Positions 12,069-20,375 of a stretch of DNA of 64,000 nucleotides are shown one piece after another. The stretch is taken from NCBI RefSeq assembly GCF_022557175.1, contig NZ_CP092915.1, positions 4,526,001 to 4,590,000 of the forward strand, written 5' to 3'. How positions within the stretch are numbered: the stretch's first letter is position 1; every line of letters starts with the position of its first letter. The notes beneath the pieces were generated by a model that saw nothing but the letters and a program-made list of their open reading frames with translations, was not told the DNA's origin and did no database searches. A program made the translations under genes and the position numbers. The stretch is from Mycolicibacterium sp. YH-1 (GTDB lineage Bacteria; Actinomycetota; Actinomycetes; Mycobacteriales; Mycobacteriaceae).

Positions 12069-13100
12069 TCAGCCGAAGAACTCCGCGGCGTCGTCGTAGC
12101 GGCTCTGCGGCACCAGCTTGAGCTGTCGCACGGCGTCGGCAAGCGGGACGCGGCCGATGTCCTGTCCACGCAGCGACACCATCATCCCGTACTCGCCCGC
12201 ATGCGCGGCGTCGGCGGCGTTCACCCCGAACCGCGTCGCCAGCACCCGGTCATAGGCGGTGGGAGTTCCGCCGCGCTGCACGTGACCGAGCACCGTGGTG
12301 CGGACCTCCTTGTTGATCCGCTTCTCGATCTCGACGGCGAGCTGCTGGGCCACACCGGTGAAGCGGACATGACCGAACTCGTCGATACCGCCGTCACGTA
12401 GCTGCATCGAGCCCTGGGCGGGTTTCGCACCCTCGGCCACGACGCAGATGAAGTGCGAGTCGCCACGGATGAAGCGCTGCTTGACCAGTCGGCAGACCTC
12501 CTCGACGTCGAACGGCTGCTCGGGGATCAGCGTCATATGCGCGCCCGAGGCCAACCCGGCGTTCAGCGCGATCCAGCCGGCGTGCCGGCCCATCACCTCA
12601 ACCAGCATCACGCGCTGATGGGACTCGGCGGTGCTGTGCAGCCGATCGATGGCCTCAGTGGCCACCTCCAGCGCGGTGTCGTGGCCGAAAGTGACGTCGG
12701 TGCAGTCGATGTCGTTGTCGATGGTCTTGGGCACGCCGACGACGGGAACGTTCTCCTCGGACAGCCAGTGCGCCGCGGTCAGTGTGCCCTCGCCGCCGAT
12801 GGGGATCAGCACGTCGATGCCGTTGTCCTCGAGCGTCCGCTTGATCTGCTCCAGACCTGCCCGCAGCTTGTCGGGGTTGACCCGCGCGGTGCCGAGCATG
12901 GTGCCGCCCTTGCTCAGCAGCCGGTCGTTGCGGTCATCGTTGCGAAGCTGGATGCGACGGTCCTCCAGCAGACCGCGCCAGCCGTCTTGGAATCCCACCA
13001 CGGTCGATCCGTAGCGCACGTCACATGTCCGCACCACTGCCCGGATGACCGCGTTCAGGCCAGGACAGTCACCACCACCGGTGAGTATGCCGATCCGCAT
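12069..13100 (-). CDS. pfkA: 6-phosphofructokinase
   Basis: This 343-residue enzyme phosphorylates fructose-6-phosphate. The GGGDCPGLN nucleotide loop, GGEGT at 102-106, PKTIDNDID at 124-132 with catalytic D128, and EVMGRHAGW are all visible. G105 is the ATP-type residue, while K125 is the residue usually linked to PPi-type enzymes; this pairing is known for actinobacterial group III enzymes. It lies 117 bases upstream of gatB in the same direction. In M. tuberculosis gatA is its other neighbour; here 4.5 kb intervene. Confidence 0.95.
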   Translation of the reverse strand: MRIGILTGGGDCPGLNAVIRAVVRTCDVRYGSTVVGFQDGWRGLLEDRRIQLRNDDRNDRLLSKGGTMLGTARVNPDKLRAGLEQIKRTLEDNGIDVLIPIGGEGTLTAAHWLSEENVPVVGVPKTIDNDIDCTDVTFGHDTALEVATEAIDRLHSTAESHQRVMLVEVMGRHAGWIALNAGLASGAHMTLIPEQPFDVEEVCRLVKQRFIRGDSHFICVVAEGAKPAQGSMQLRDGGIDEFGHVRFTGVAQQLAVEIEKRINKEVRTTVLGHVQRGGTPTAYDRVLATRFGVNAADAAHAGEYGMMVSLRGQDIGRVPLADAVRQLKLVPQSRYDDAAEFFG

Positions 13101-13170
13101 GTCTATTCCGCTCCTCGTATCGCTGAACCTCGATCTTGCCAGCTTCGTCCAGTCGCGGCTCGACAGCCGC

Positions 13171-13866
13171 TCAATGAGCGAACGGGGACACCAGACCGGA
13201 TTCGTAGGCGATCACCACGGCCTGCGCCCGATCGCGTAGACCGAGTTTCGAAAACACCTTGCCGACATGGGTTTTCACAGTCTCCTCGGACACGAACAAC
13301 TCGGTGGCGATCTCCGCGTTGGACAATCCGCGGGCCATCAGTTCAAGAACCTCGGTCTCCCTCGGGGTCAGCCGCGCCAGCTCGTCGGTGCAGCGGCGCG
13401 GGGCGGCACGCCGACTCACCAGGTCGGTGATGAGCCTGCGGGTGACCGACGGCGCGAGCAATGCCTCCCCGGCGTGGACGACTCGCACGGCGCGGATGAG
13501 TTCCTCGGCCGGCGCGTCCTTCAGCAGGAATCCACTGGCACCCGCGCGTAACGCAGCATAGACGTAGTCGTCGATGTCGAACGTGGTCAGCATGAGCACT
13601 TTCGAGGTGGTCTGCGCCAGAATCTCGCGCGCGGCGTCCAGACCGTTCAGCTCGGGCATGCGCACGTCCATCAACACCACGTCGGGCAGCAGCTCACACA
13701 CGCCCGTCACCGCGTCGCGTCCGTTGGCCGCGTCGCCGAGCACGCGGATATCGGGTTGCGCGTTGAGCAGCGCACCGAACCCCTGACGAACCATCGCCTG
13801 GTCATCGGCGATGAAGGCGGTGATCATCGGCGCGCCGGACATCGCAGGATCGATCGGGCCGGACAC
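13171..13866 (-). CDS. LuxR/NarL-family response regulator
   Basis: This 231-residue protein has a receiver domain with acidic pair D21-D22, phospho-acceptor D67 ([13 protein letters not shown]) and a KDAP lysine near 117, plus a C-terminal LuxR HTH ([31 protein letters not shown]). GTG 13866 begins the longest form; in-frame ATGs at 13842 and 13827 are possible, the latter giving [10 protein letters not shown], the usual family N-terminus. It lies 9 bases after its kinase, so the two form a two-component system. Target genes are unknown; the inverted repeats upstream of the kinase are candidates. Confidence 0.88.
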   Translation of the reverse strand: MSGPIDPAMSGAPMITAFIADDQAMVRQGFGALLNAQPDIRVLGDAANGRDAVTGVCELLPDVVLMDVRMPELNGLDAAREILAQTTSKVLMLTTFDIDDYVYAALRAGASGFLLKDAPAEELIRAVRVVHAGEALLAPSVTRRLITDLVSRRAAPRRCTDELARLTPRETEVLELMARGLSNAEIATELFVSEETVKTHVGKVFSKLGLRDRAQAVVIAYESGLVSPFAH

Positions 13867-13875
13867 CCCGTAACG

Positions 13876-15066
13876 CTAACCGGCGATCAACGCGGCTGGG
13901 ACGCTTGGCAGATATGTCCAGACCACGAACTCCCCGTCGGCATCGTGCACGGCGACCGTGCCGCCGACCGCAGCGGCCCGTTCCCGCATTCCGGCGATGC
14001 CCAGACCGGGTTCCGCCGACGCCGACGACTCCGTCACCATCCTGTTGCGGACCTCGATACCCACGCCGTCGGTGGTGACGATGACCTCGGCGACCACCGG
14101 AGACCCCGGCGCGTGCCGCGACGCGTTCGCCAGGCACTCCTGCACGATCCGGTACGCGGTCGCCCCGATCAGCTCCCCCACCAAAGCCGTCGAGCCGTCG
14201 AACTGCCACGTCAGGGGAACGCCGGCACGCTGCGTCGAGGTGAACAGATCGGGCAGGTCGGCCAGCGTCGGCGCGGGTGCCAGCTCGGCCAGTTCGGCGT
14301 CGCTGCGCAGCACCCCGAGCAGGCCGCGGATCTCATTGAGCGCCTGGCGACCGGTCGCGGCAATCGTCTCGAACTCGGCCTGCAGACTCGGCGGCACATC
14401 GGTATGGCGATACGGCGCGGTCTGAGCCGACACCACCACCATCGACATGTGATGAGCGACGATGTCGTGGAGGTCGCGCGCAATTCTGGTCCGCTCCTGT
14501 AACACCGTCCGCTTGGCCCGTTCCAGCTCGCTGACCTCCTCCAGGGCGGCGACCTGCCGTCGCGATAGCACCAACCAGCGCACCAGCAGTACCGCGAACA
14601 CTATGGCGGTGACACCGAACGCCCAGCCGGCGTCCGCGTCAGCAGGCATCGCGATGAGGAACAACACCGCAGACGCCAGCCACACCTTGAGCACAGTCGG
14701 CAGCGAACGGGTCCAGGCCACCGCGACGATCAGCACCAGCAGTTCGATGAGGTGCACCACCTGCCACGGATAACTCCAGCCCGGCAGCCTATCGAATGTC
14801 AGCGGTACCAGCACAGCCGATGCGGCCGAAATCGACCATCCCAGAAGCGGATTGACCAGGATGAGCAGAAGCGGGAACGCGGCGAATGCCGCCACGATCG
14901 GGGCCAGCTCCGCCGGTACCTGGTGTGTCAGGAACAGCGTCGGCCAGGCCACCGCGTAGAGGATCCCGGTGACGGCGAAGAGAAACCACGCCGTCCAGTG
15001 CCCGCTCCGCATCCAATTCTTGAATCCCCTGGGCTTGTCCACGGACCAAATGTAGGACGGATTCAC
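13876..15066 (-). CDS. Sensor histidine kinase (HisKA_3, NarL-type)
   Basis: This 396-residue kinase has four to five predicted TM helices in residues ~25-165 with almost no extracytoplasmic loop. HisKA_3 follows with phospho-acceptor H200 (RIARDLHDIVAHHMSMV), then an ATPase domain with an N box (VQECLANASRHAPG) and GLGIAGMRERAAAVGG. A membrane-embedded sensor implies perception of an envelope or membrane signal. GTG 15066 is preceded by GGGGGAG, but the GTG itself lies in one arm of an inverted repeat (15061-15094). It sits immediately downstream of the MNIO cassette. Confidence 0.88.
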   Translation of the reverse strand: MNPSYIWSVDKPRGFKNWMRSGHWTAWFLFAVTGILYAVAWPTLFLTHQVPAELAPIVAAFAAFPLLLILVNPLLGWSISAASAVLVPLTFDRLPGWSYPWQVVHLIELLVLIVAVAWTRSLPTVLKVWLASAVLFLIAMPADADAGWAFGVTAIVFAVLLVRWLVLSRRQVAALEEVSELERAKRTVLQERTRIARDLHDIVAHHMSMVVVSAQTAPYRHTDVPPSLQAEFETIAATGRQALNEIRGLLGVLRSDAELAELAPAPTLADLPDLFTSTQRAGVPLTWQFDGSTALVGELIGATAYRIVQECLANASRHAPGSPVVAEVIVTTDGVGIEVRNRMVTESSASAEPGLGIAGMRERAAAVGGTVAVHDADGEFVVWTYLPSVPAALIAG

Positions 15067-15094
15067 CCCGCAGCACTCCCCCTACGGGGTGATT
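15061..15094 (-). repeat. Inverted repeat overlapping the kinase start codon
   Basis: ATTCACCCCG (15061-15070) and CGGGGTGATT (15085-15094) match in inverted orientation at 9 of 10 positions, spaced by 14 bases. The GTG start of the kinase at 15066 is inside the first arm. It could be a regulator operator or an RNA hairpin limiting kinase translation. Confidence 0.5.
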
Positions 15095-15335
15095 TACCGG
15101 CTAGCTCGCCAGAGCTAGCCCGAGAACCCGAACCGGTCATTGGCCACCTCCGCAGCCGGGCCCACCACCGGGGCCGACGAACGGCGGTACGCGCATGCGC
15201 ATCCCGCTTGTGCCGGCACACCTCGCCGGCCGCGGCCACGGCCGCTGGATCGAAGCCGTGCGGCACCGGGCCCCCCGCGACCAGCGCCCGCACCAAACCC
15301 GCCTGGCGTCGCGCCAACGTGTCGTGCTCGGTCAC
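15063..15335 (-). CDS. Small MNIO-associated protein, apparently frameshifted
   Basis: The GTG at 15335 overlaps the DUF692 stop as GTGA, and the N-terminus (LARRQAGLVRALVAGGPVP, then HGFDPAAVAAAGEV) looks like a genuine conserved small protein found after actinobacterial DUF692 genes, as far as I recall. The continuous frame runs 90 residues to 15063, overlapping the kinase GTG as GTGA. From about 15195 that frame becomes Arg-rich with poor third-position GC. The alternative frame has high third-position GC, reads RRSSAPVVGPAAEVANDRFG and stops at 15115. I infer a 1- or 2-base frameshift near 15185-15200, real or a sequence error; the natural product would be about 73 residues ending at 15115. 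Confidence 0.55.
   Translation of the reverse strand: MTEHDTLARRQAGLVRALVAGGPVPHGFDPAAVAAAGEVCRHKRDAHARTAVRRPRWWARLRRWPMTGSGSRASSGELAGKSPRRGSAAG
15099..15120 (-). repeat. 9-bp perfect hairpin after the MNIO third gene
   Basis: GGCTAGCTC (15099-15107) and GAGCTAGCC (15112-15120) are perfectly complementary around a 4-base loop. The TAG at 15117-15115 that ends the alternative reading of the small third gene is in one arm. There is no T-tract, so it could be a weak terminator, attenuator or RNA processing site between the MNIO genes and the two-component genes. Confidence 0.5.
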
Positions 15336-16198
15336 CTCCACACCTTCCGCGCCCCGGCTGTGATCGGGGCGGCCCCGGCAGCCGCGGCGATCGCGTCCAA
15401 CTCGTCGAACAGTTCCGCGGCTGGCGGGTACCGTCCGTCGCGCTCCAGCATGAACGGCGCGTCCACCCGCTCACGCAACGCCGTGACCAGTTCCAGCACC
15501 TCCGGCGGAGTGCGGTCGGTGTGGGTGTCGTGGTAGATGCCATCGCGCTGGTGTCCGCCCGCGACGTGGCTGTAGGCCACCCGCTCAACCGGTAGCCGCG
15601 CCAGCTCCCGTTGCGGATCGAGCCCGCGGTTGCGTGCGTTGGCGTAGACGTTCGCCACATCCAGCACCAGCAGTACCCCGGTGCGCTGCACCAACTCGGT
15701 GAGGAACTCCGATTCGCTGAGATCGGATTCCGGCCACTCCACGAACGCCGCGATGTTCTCCACGGCCAGCGGCACATCCAGCTCGTTGCGGGCGCGTTCG
15801 ATGTTGCGCACCAGCACGTCCAGTGCCTCCCGGGTGCGAGGCACAGGCAGCAGATGGCCTGCCTCGATCCCTCCTGCCCGGACGAACGCGATGTGCTCGC
15901 TGACCATCGGGGCGTCGAGTGTCTCCGCACACGCCGCCAGCCGTCGCACCCGTGCGGGCTGCAACGGTTCCACACCGCCAAGTGACAGTGCGACGCCGTG
16001 CGGGATGACCGGCACCCCGCGTGCCACCAGCTCTGCCAGGGCGGGATCTGGTCGTACCCGACGGCGGCGCATCGGCACCGACTCGACGATCACCTCGCAG
16101 AAGCCGGGCCGCAGATCGGTGATGACTCCGGCGATCTCGCGGCGCCAGCCCAGGCCTATGTCGCCCAGCGCGGGCACGGCGCGGGTCGCGATCGTCAT
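15332..16198 (-). CDS. DUF692 multinuclear non-haem iron-dependent oxidative enzyme (MNIO)
   Basis: This 288-residue TIM-barrel protein carries the DUF692 (PF05114) signature: GLGWR start, E35, H67 (IPHG), S100-E101-H102, E147-N148 (VENIAAF), D180 and N183 (LDVANVYANA), H211 and H216 (SHVAGGH), H223-D224-T-H226 and E252 (LERDG). Characterised relatives (MbnB, TglH, ChrH) use two or three irons to remodel cysteines in peptides. The ATG overlaps the stop of the Cys-tailed membrane protein (ATGA), so the two are translationally coupled; that tail is the obvious substrate. The longer frame to 16348 is low-complexity readthrough. Confidence 0.9.
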   Translation of the reverse strand: MTIATRAVPALGDIGLGWRREIAGVITDLRPGFCEVIVESVPMRRRRVRPDPALAELVARGVPVIPHGVALSLGGVEPLQPARVRRLAACAETLDAPMVSEHIAFVRAGGIEAGHLLPVPRTREALDVLVRNIERARNELDVPLAVENIAAFVEWPESDLSESEFLTELVQRTGVLLVLDVANVYANARNRGLDPQRELARLPVERVAYSHVAGGHQRDGIYHDTHTDRTPPEVLELVTALRERVDAPFMLERDGRYPPAAELFDELDAIAAAAGAAPITAGARKVWR

Positions 16199-17100
16199 CC
16201 GCCACACCCGCCGCCGCACCCGCCGCCGCAGCCGCTGCCACCACCGCCATCGCCTCCGCAGGACGCACCGCACCCGGCCCCGTCGGTCCCGCCCGAAGAG
16301 TCCCCGGCCACCTCCACCGAGGTCGAGTAGTCGGTGTCGATCGCCCACAGTGCGCCGGTGCCGAACAGCGCCACCGACAGTGCCACCGCCGCCGGACCGT
16401 AGGTGGCGAATGCCGGGCGTTCGGCTGGCTTCAGATAACTCAGGCGTTCCTGCTCGGTCTCCAGCAGACGGCGACCCGCCCGGGTCAGCCGGTTCACCGT
16501 GAGCAGCACGGGAAGCACCACCGCCGCATACAGGACCGTGGCGACGCAGTTCACCGCGAACCGCACCGCGTTGTCGGAGTTATCGAACAGCTGAATTCCC
16601 AGGTATACGCAGTAGCCGACGCCGAACAGCAGCACCAGCACCGACAGTGCCGCTCCCCGGCGCATCCGTACCCGCTCGGCTCGGGTCCGCAACAGCCCGC
16701 GCTCGCTCAGCCGTCGCTCCATGACGAGCAGATCGCCGCGGGCGGCATCGAACACGCCCGACACGGTGTGATTTGGATTGGCGGCGGCGTGCTCCAGCAC
16801 CTGGTCGGTGAAAGGGTCGATCTCCGGACCAGACCGCACCGCACGGTCCACCCGCCTGTTCTGGGTGATCCGCCCACTGGCGCGCAGACTCGCCAACGCT
16901 GTCACCACCGCAGCGATGTCCGACCGCAGGAACGCCAACTCGGTCGCGCTGATCGGTTCGGTCACCGCACGCCGACGGGGCGTCATCACGATCCGCCAGA
17001 CCACCGCGAAGACCGCCGTCCCGGCCAACACGGCTAGATACCCGTATCCCTCTGCGATTGCGCGAGTGGACATCTCGATCATCTGATCGATCATCAGCAC
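16195..17100 (-). CDS. TIGR04222-type membrane protein with Cys/Gly-rich C-terminal tail
   Basis: This 301-residue protein has an N-terminal TM (~18-37), a cytosolic TIGR04222-like region, two TM helices (~150-170 and ~178-200), another near 238-258 and an extreme low-complexity tail. The tail has cysteines at 277, 281, 291, 295 and 299 spaced by Gly (SGCGGGCGGGCGG at the end). By recall, this family is defined by such tails. Coupling to a DUF692 enzyme suggests the tail is post-translationally modified or binds metal. GTG 17100 or ATG 17094 could be the start; a full AGGAGGTGAT lies at 17110-17101. Confidence 0.85.
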   Translation of the reverse strand: MLMIDQMIEMSTRAIAEGYGYLAVLAGTAVFAVVWRIVMTPRRRAVTEPISATELAFLRSDIAAVVTALASLRASGRITQNRRVDRAVRSGPEIDPFTDQVLEHAAANPNHTVSGVFDAARGDLLVMERRLSERGLLRTRAERVRMRRGAALSVLVLLFGVGYCVYLGIQLFDNSDNAVRFAVNCVATVLYAAVVLPVLLTVNRLTRAGRRLLETEQERLSYLKPAERPAFATYGPAAVALSVALFGTGALWAIDTDYSTSVEVAGDSSGGTDGAGCGASCGGDGGGGSGCGGGCGGGCGG

Positions 17101-17110
17101 ATCACCTCCT
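17101..17110 (-). promoter_or_regulatory. Consensus Shine-Dalgarno for the TIGR04222 gene
   Basis: The minus strand reads AGGAGGTGAT, full-length complementarity to the 16S rRNA 3' end. Spacing is 4 bases to GTG 17100 and 10 bases to ATG 17094, so it does not settle the start. It is the strongest ribosome-binding site I noticed in the window, implying efficient translation of the cassette's first gene. Confidence 0.75.
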
Positions 17111-17247
17111 GGGTGTTCGGTTCAGTGGTCATCCTGTCCGAGCGCTGCCGCCTACCGGTCCCAACTTTCTTGCACTATCAACAACCGCCGCTGGGCAGCT
17201 GTGTTGTGGGCCCAGGATTTGTCGGACCCCGTTGAGATAATGGTGTT

Positions 17248-17650
17248 ATGTCCTCAGCCGCAGCCTCTTTGGCCGGTGAGGTGCGTCCAGATGAGCGTCT
17301 CGAGGTGTTGTTCGAGGAGTTGGCGCAGTTGTGCGGTCAGCGCAACGCCATCGACAGCCGTGTCGTGGAGATTGTGGCCGAGTTGGACCGCGATGACTTG
17401 TGTGGTTCCACCGGTGCGAAGTCCGTCCCGGCGCTGGTGGCCTGGAAGACCGGCACCTCACTGCGAAATGCCCACCCCATCGCCGCCGTCGCCCAGCGCC
17501 TCGACCAGTTCCCGCCGGACCCGCGCACCGGCTCGTGATCACCGACAGTGAGGGACACACCCTGAACGGCGCATCACTGGCCCGCCCACCAACAATCGCC
17601 CCACCCGAGGTGGCGTCATACCCCGGGCCGACCGGCGAACGCGCACAACG
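17248..17650 (+). pseudogene. DUF222/HNH endonuclease (13E12 family) remnant, internally deleted
   Basis: From ATG 17248 the first ~85 residues match the N-terminus of DUF222/13E12 proteins (LAQLCGQRNAIDSRVVEIVA, TGAKSVPALVAWKTGTSLRN), then the frame stops at 17538. In another frame, about 17520-17650 encodes HRLVITDSEGHTLNGASLAR and PPEVASYPGPTGERA, the usual C-terminal end of the same family. The ~300 central residues with the HNH nuclease are missing. The two ends thus flank a large deletion with a frame change. It lies at the edge of the segment inserted between pfkA and gatA. Confidence 0.75.
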
Positions 17651-17705
17651 AACTAACCCCGCGCGTCCGGGGATGGTTGCAGCCGTCGATGAATGCGCCG
17701 AGGGA

Positions 17706-19190
17706 CTACAGCGCCGTCGGCAGCGCACCTCGCGCCGCCTCGTATGCCGCACCCACGCGGTAGAGCCGATCATCGGCCAACGCGGGGGCCATGATCTGAA
17801 GTCCGACAGGCAGCCCGTCGTCCTGCGAAAGCCCCGACGGCACCGACATTCCGCAATGCCCGGCGAGGTTCAGCGGCAACGTGCACAGGTCGAAGAGGTA
17901 CATCGCCAGCGGATCGTCGACCTTCTCCCCCAACGGGAACGCCGTGGTGGGCGTGGCGGGTGAGATCAGGACATCGACGCGCTCGTAGGCGGCGTCAAGG
18001 TCACGCGCGATCAGCGTGCGCACCTTCTGTGCCTGGTTGTAGTACGCGTCGTAGTACCCAGCCGACAGCGCATAGGTACCAATCATGATGCGGCGCTTGA
18101 CTTCTGGACCGAATCCGGCATCCCGCGTCAGCGCCATCACCTCTTCGGCGCTGTGCGTGCCGTCGTCGCCGACACGCAGACCGAATCGCATCGCGTCGAA
18201 CCGCGCCAGGTTGGAGGACACCTCCGAGGGCAGGATCAGGTAGTAGGCGGCCATCGAGTAGTCGAAGTGCGGGCAGTCGACCTCGACCACCTCGGCGCCC
18301 AGCGCGGTGAGCTGGTCAACGGCCGCGTCGAACGAGGACAGCACACCGGGCTGGTAGCCCTCACCGCTGCGCAGCTGCTTGACCACGCCGACCCGGACAC
18401 CCTTGAGGTCACCGCCGGCACCGGCGCGCGCCGCGGCGACGACGTCGGGCACCGGGGCGTCGACCGATGTCGAGTCCCGCGGGTCGTGGCCCGCGATCAC
18501 CTGGTGCAGCAGGGCCGTGTCGAGCACCGTGCGGGCGCACGGTCCACCCTGGTCCAGTGATGACGCGCAGGCGATCAGCCCGTACCGCGACACCGTGCCG
18601 TAGGTGGGTTTCACGCCGACCGTCGCGGTCAGAGCCGCAGGCTGACGGATGGAGCCGCCGGTGTCCGTGCCGATGGCCAGTGGCGCCTGGAATGCCGCCA
18701 GGGCCGCCGCACTGCCGCCGCCCGATCCGCCGGGGACGCGCTCGACGTTCCACGGGTTGCGGGTGGGTCCGTAGGCGGAGTTCTCCGTCGAGCTGCCCAT
18801 CGCGAACTCGTCCATATTGGTCTTGCCCAGGATCGGGATACCCGCCGCGCGCAGCCGCGCCGTGACGGTCGCGTCGTACGGCGAACGCCAGCCCTCCAGG
18901 ATCTTCGACCCGGCCGTCGTGGGCATGTCGGTCGTGGTGAAGACGTCCTTGAGCGCCAGCGGCACTCCGGCCAGCGGCGACGCGGGTGCCTCCCCGGCGG
19001 CCAGCGCCGCGTCGACGCGGCCGGCCGCGGCCAGCGCCTGCTCGCCCGCGACGTGCAGGAACGCGTGGTAGCTGTCGTCAGTCGCGGCGATCTGGTCCAG
19101 GTGGGCCTGGGTGACCTCGGTCGAGGACACCTCCTTGGCCGCTATCCGGGCCGCCAGCGTCGCGGCGTCGGTGCGGATCAACTCGCTCAT
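17706..19190 (-). CDS. gatA: Asp-tRNA(Asn)/Glu-tRNA(Gln) amidotransferase subunit A
   Basis: This 494-residue amidase-signature enzyme releases ammonia from glutamine for GatB. The Ser-cisSer-Lys triad is intact: K81 (LALKDV), S156 (PGGSGGGS) and S180 ([11 protein letters not shown]). Its ATG overlaps the gatC stop by four bases (ATGA). In M. tuberculosis pfkA follows directly; here the MNIO/two-component segment separates them, so gatB no longer lies in one run with gatA and gatC. Confidence 0.97.
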   Translation of the reverse strand: MSELIRTDAATLAARIAAKEVSSTEVTQAHLDQIAATDDSYHAFLHVAGEQALAAAGRVDAALAAGEAPASPLAGVPLALKDVFTTTDMPTTAGSKILEGWRSPYDATVTARLRAAGIPILGKTNMDEFAMGSSTENSAYGPTRNPWNVERVPGGSGGGSAAALAAFQAPLAIGTDTGGSIRQPAALTATVGVKPTYGTVSRYGLIACASSLDQGGPCARTVLDTALLHQVIAGHDPRDSTSVDAPVPDVVAAARAGAGGDLKGVRVGVVKQLRSGEGYQPGVLSSFDAAVDQLTALGAEVVEVDCPHFDYSMAAYYLILPSEVSSNLARFDAMRFGLRVGDDGTHSAEEVMALTRDAGFGPEVKRRIMIGTYALSAGYYDAYYNQAQKVRTLIARDLDAAYERVDVLISPATPTTAFPLGEKVDDPLAMYLFDLCTLPLNLAGHCGMSVPSGLSQDDGLPVGLQIMAPALADDRLYRVGAAYEAARGALPTAL

Positions 19191-19522
19191 TCGGCCTCTC
19201 CCAGGATTCTCGGCACCGCGAATCGACCGTCGACCGCATTGGGGGCACCCGATAGCGCCTCGTCCTGGGTCAGGCTCGGTTCGACGGTGTCGGGGCGCGT
19301 GACGTTGACGATCCCGGAGGTCTCCCCGGGCTGCTGCTCTGCCCGTCGGGACAGCGGGTTATCCGTCGCCTCGACGCCCGTCACGTCCACCGCCTGGATC
19401 TGGCCGACGTGGGCCAGGATGGCATCGAGTTGGCCGGCGAAACTAGTCAGCTCGCCGTCGGTCAGGGAGAGCCGGGCAAGACGCGCCAAGTGGGCGATGT
19501 CATCCCGGGATATCTGCGACAC
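19187..19522 (-). CDS. gatC: Asp-tRNA(Asn)/Glu-tRNA(Gln) amidotransferase subunit C
   Basis: This ~111-residue subunit stabilises GatA on GatB. It reads [32 protein letters not shown] and the C-terminal [12 protein letters not shown] motif. GTG 19522 (VSQISRD) is chosen by homology; the longer frame begins with TTG at 19531. An insert of about 15 residues ([14 protein letters not shown]) is present relative to the M. tuberculosis protein as I remember it. It is divergent from the ACT-domain gene. Confidence 0.93.
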   Translation of the reverse strand: MSQISRDDIAHLARLARLSLTDGELTSFAGQLDAILAHVGQIQAVDVTGVEATDNPLSRRAEQQPGETSGIVNVTRPDTVEPSLTQDEALSGAPNAVDGRFAVPRILGEAE

Positions 19523-19621
19523 GACTGGCAAGCCTAGTCACCGCGTCGAGTGCGGGCTGCGCCGGAGTGCTGGCCGCGTCGCTGTGAGAAAGTGCTGGCC
19601 CCGCCAGCGTGTGAAACAGTA

Positions 19622-20287
19622 ATGCGCGTGCCGTCATATCTGCTGCGGGTCCAGCTGGATGACCGACCAGGCAGCCTCGGGTCGCTCGCCGTGGCGCTCG
19701 GGTCCGTCGGCGCCGACATCCTGTCTCTCGACGTCGTCGAGCGTGCGCCCGGCTACGCCATCGATGACCTGGTGGTGGATCTGCCCGCCGGCGCCATGCC
19801 CGACATGCTCATCACCGCCGCGGAGAACCTCAACGGCGTCTACGTCGACAGCATCAGACCCCACACCGGACTGCTCGAGGCTCACCGCGAACTCGAGCTG
19901 ATCGACCACATCGCCGCCGCGCGCGGCAAAGACCGCAAGCTACAGGTCCTCGTCGATGAGGCGCCAAAGGTGTTGCGGGTCGGCTGGTGCACGGTGCTCC
20001 GACTCACCGATTCGGGTCTGCAACGCCTGGCGGGCAGCGCCGGAGCGCCCGAGACGCAGCCGACGTCGGCCCCCTGGCTCCCGCTGGAGCACGCCGAGGC
20101 ACTCGACGGCACCGGCGACTGGCTGCCTCAGGTGTTGCGCGATATGGACACCACACTGGCGGCCGCACCGCTGGGCGATCACCACACCGCAGTGGTGCTG
20201 GGCCGCCCGGGTGGGCCTCAGTTCCGCCCGTCGGAAGTGGCGCGGTTGGGCTATCTGGCGGGCATCGTGGCGACGATCATTCGCTGA
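19622..20287 (+). CDS. ACT-domain protein (Rv3013-like)
   Basis: This 221-residue protein starts with an ACT domain (YLLRVQLDDRPGSLGSLAVA) and continues with a second domain containing KVLRVGWCTVLRLTDSG and RPSEVARLGYLAGIVATIIR. It matches Rv3013 over its length. ACT domains usually bind amino acids as allosteric regulators, but no catalytic partner is obvious; it is divergent from gatCA. ATG 19622 is chosen because the longer frame upstream is not conserved. Confidence 0.85.
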   Translation: MRVPSYLLRVQLDDRPGSLGSLAVALGSVGADILSLDVVERAPGYAIDDLVVDLPAGAMPDMLITAAENLNGVYVDSIRPHTGLLEAHRELELIDHIAAARGKDRKLQVLVDEAPKVLRVGWCTVLRLTDSGLQRLAGSAGAPETQPTSAPWLPLEHAEALDGTGDWLPQVLRDMDTTLAAAPLGDHHTAVVLGRPGGPQFRPSEVARLGYLAGIVATIIR

Positions 20288-20375
20288 GCGCGACGCTCAT
20301 TCGCTGAACTTCGCTCACGCACAAGGCTGTTACGGTGGTGCTGAATCCATTGGCCACGTAGCAGGGGGTTACCAC

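Noticed and set aside
16195..16260. GC-rich short repeats taken as a DNA repeat or CRISPR-like array
   Set aside because: They are the codons of the Gly/Cys tail of the membrane protein, without repeat-spacer structure.
20278..20308. Repeated TCATTCGCTGA after the ACT-domain gene
   Set aside because: It is a single 11-base direct repeat overlapping a stop codon, too small to interpret.
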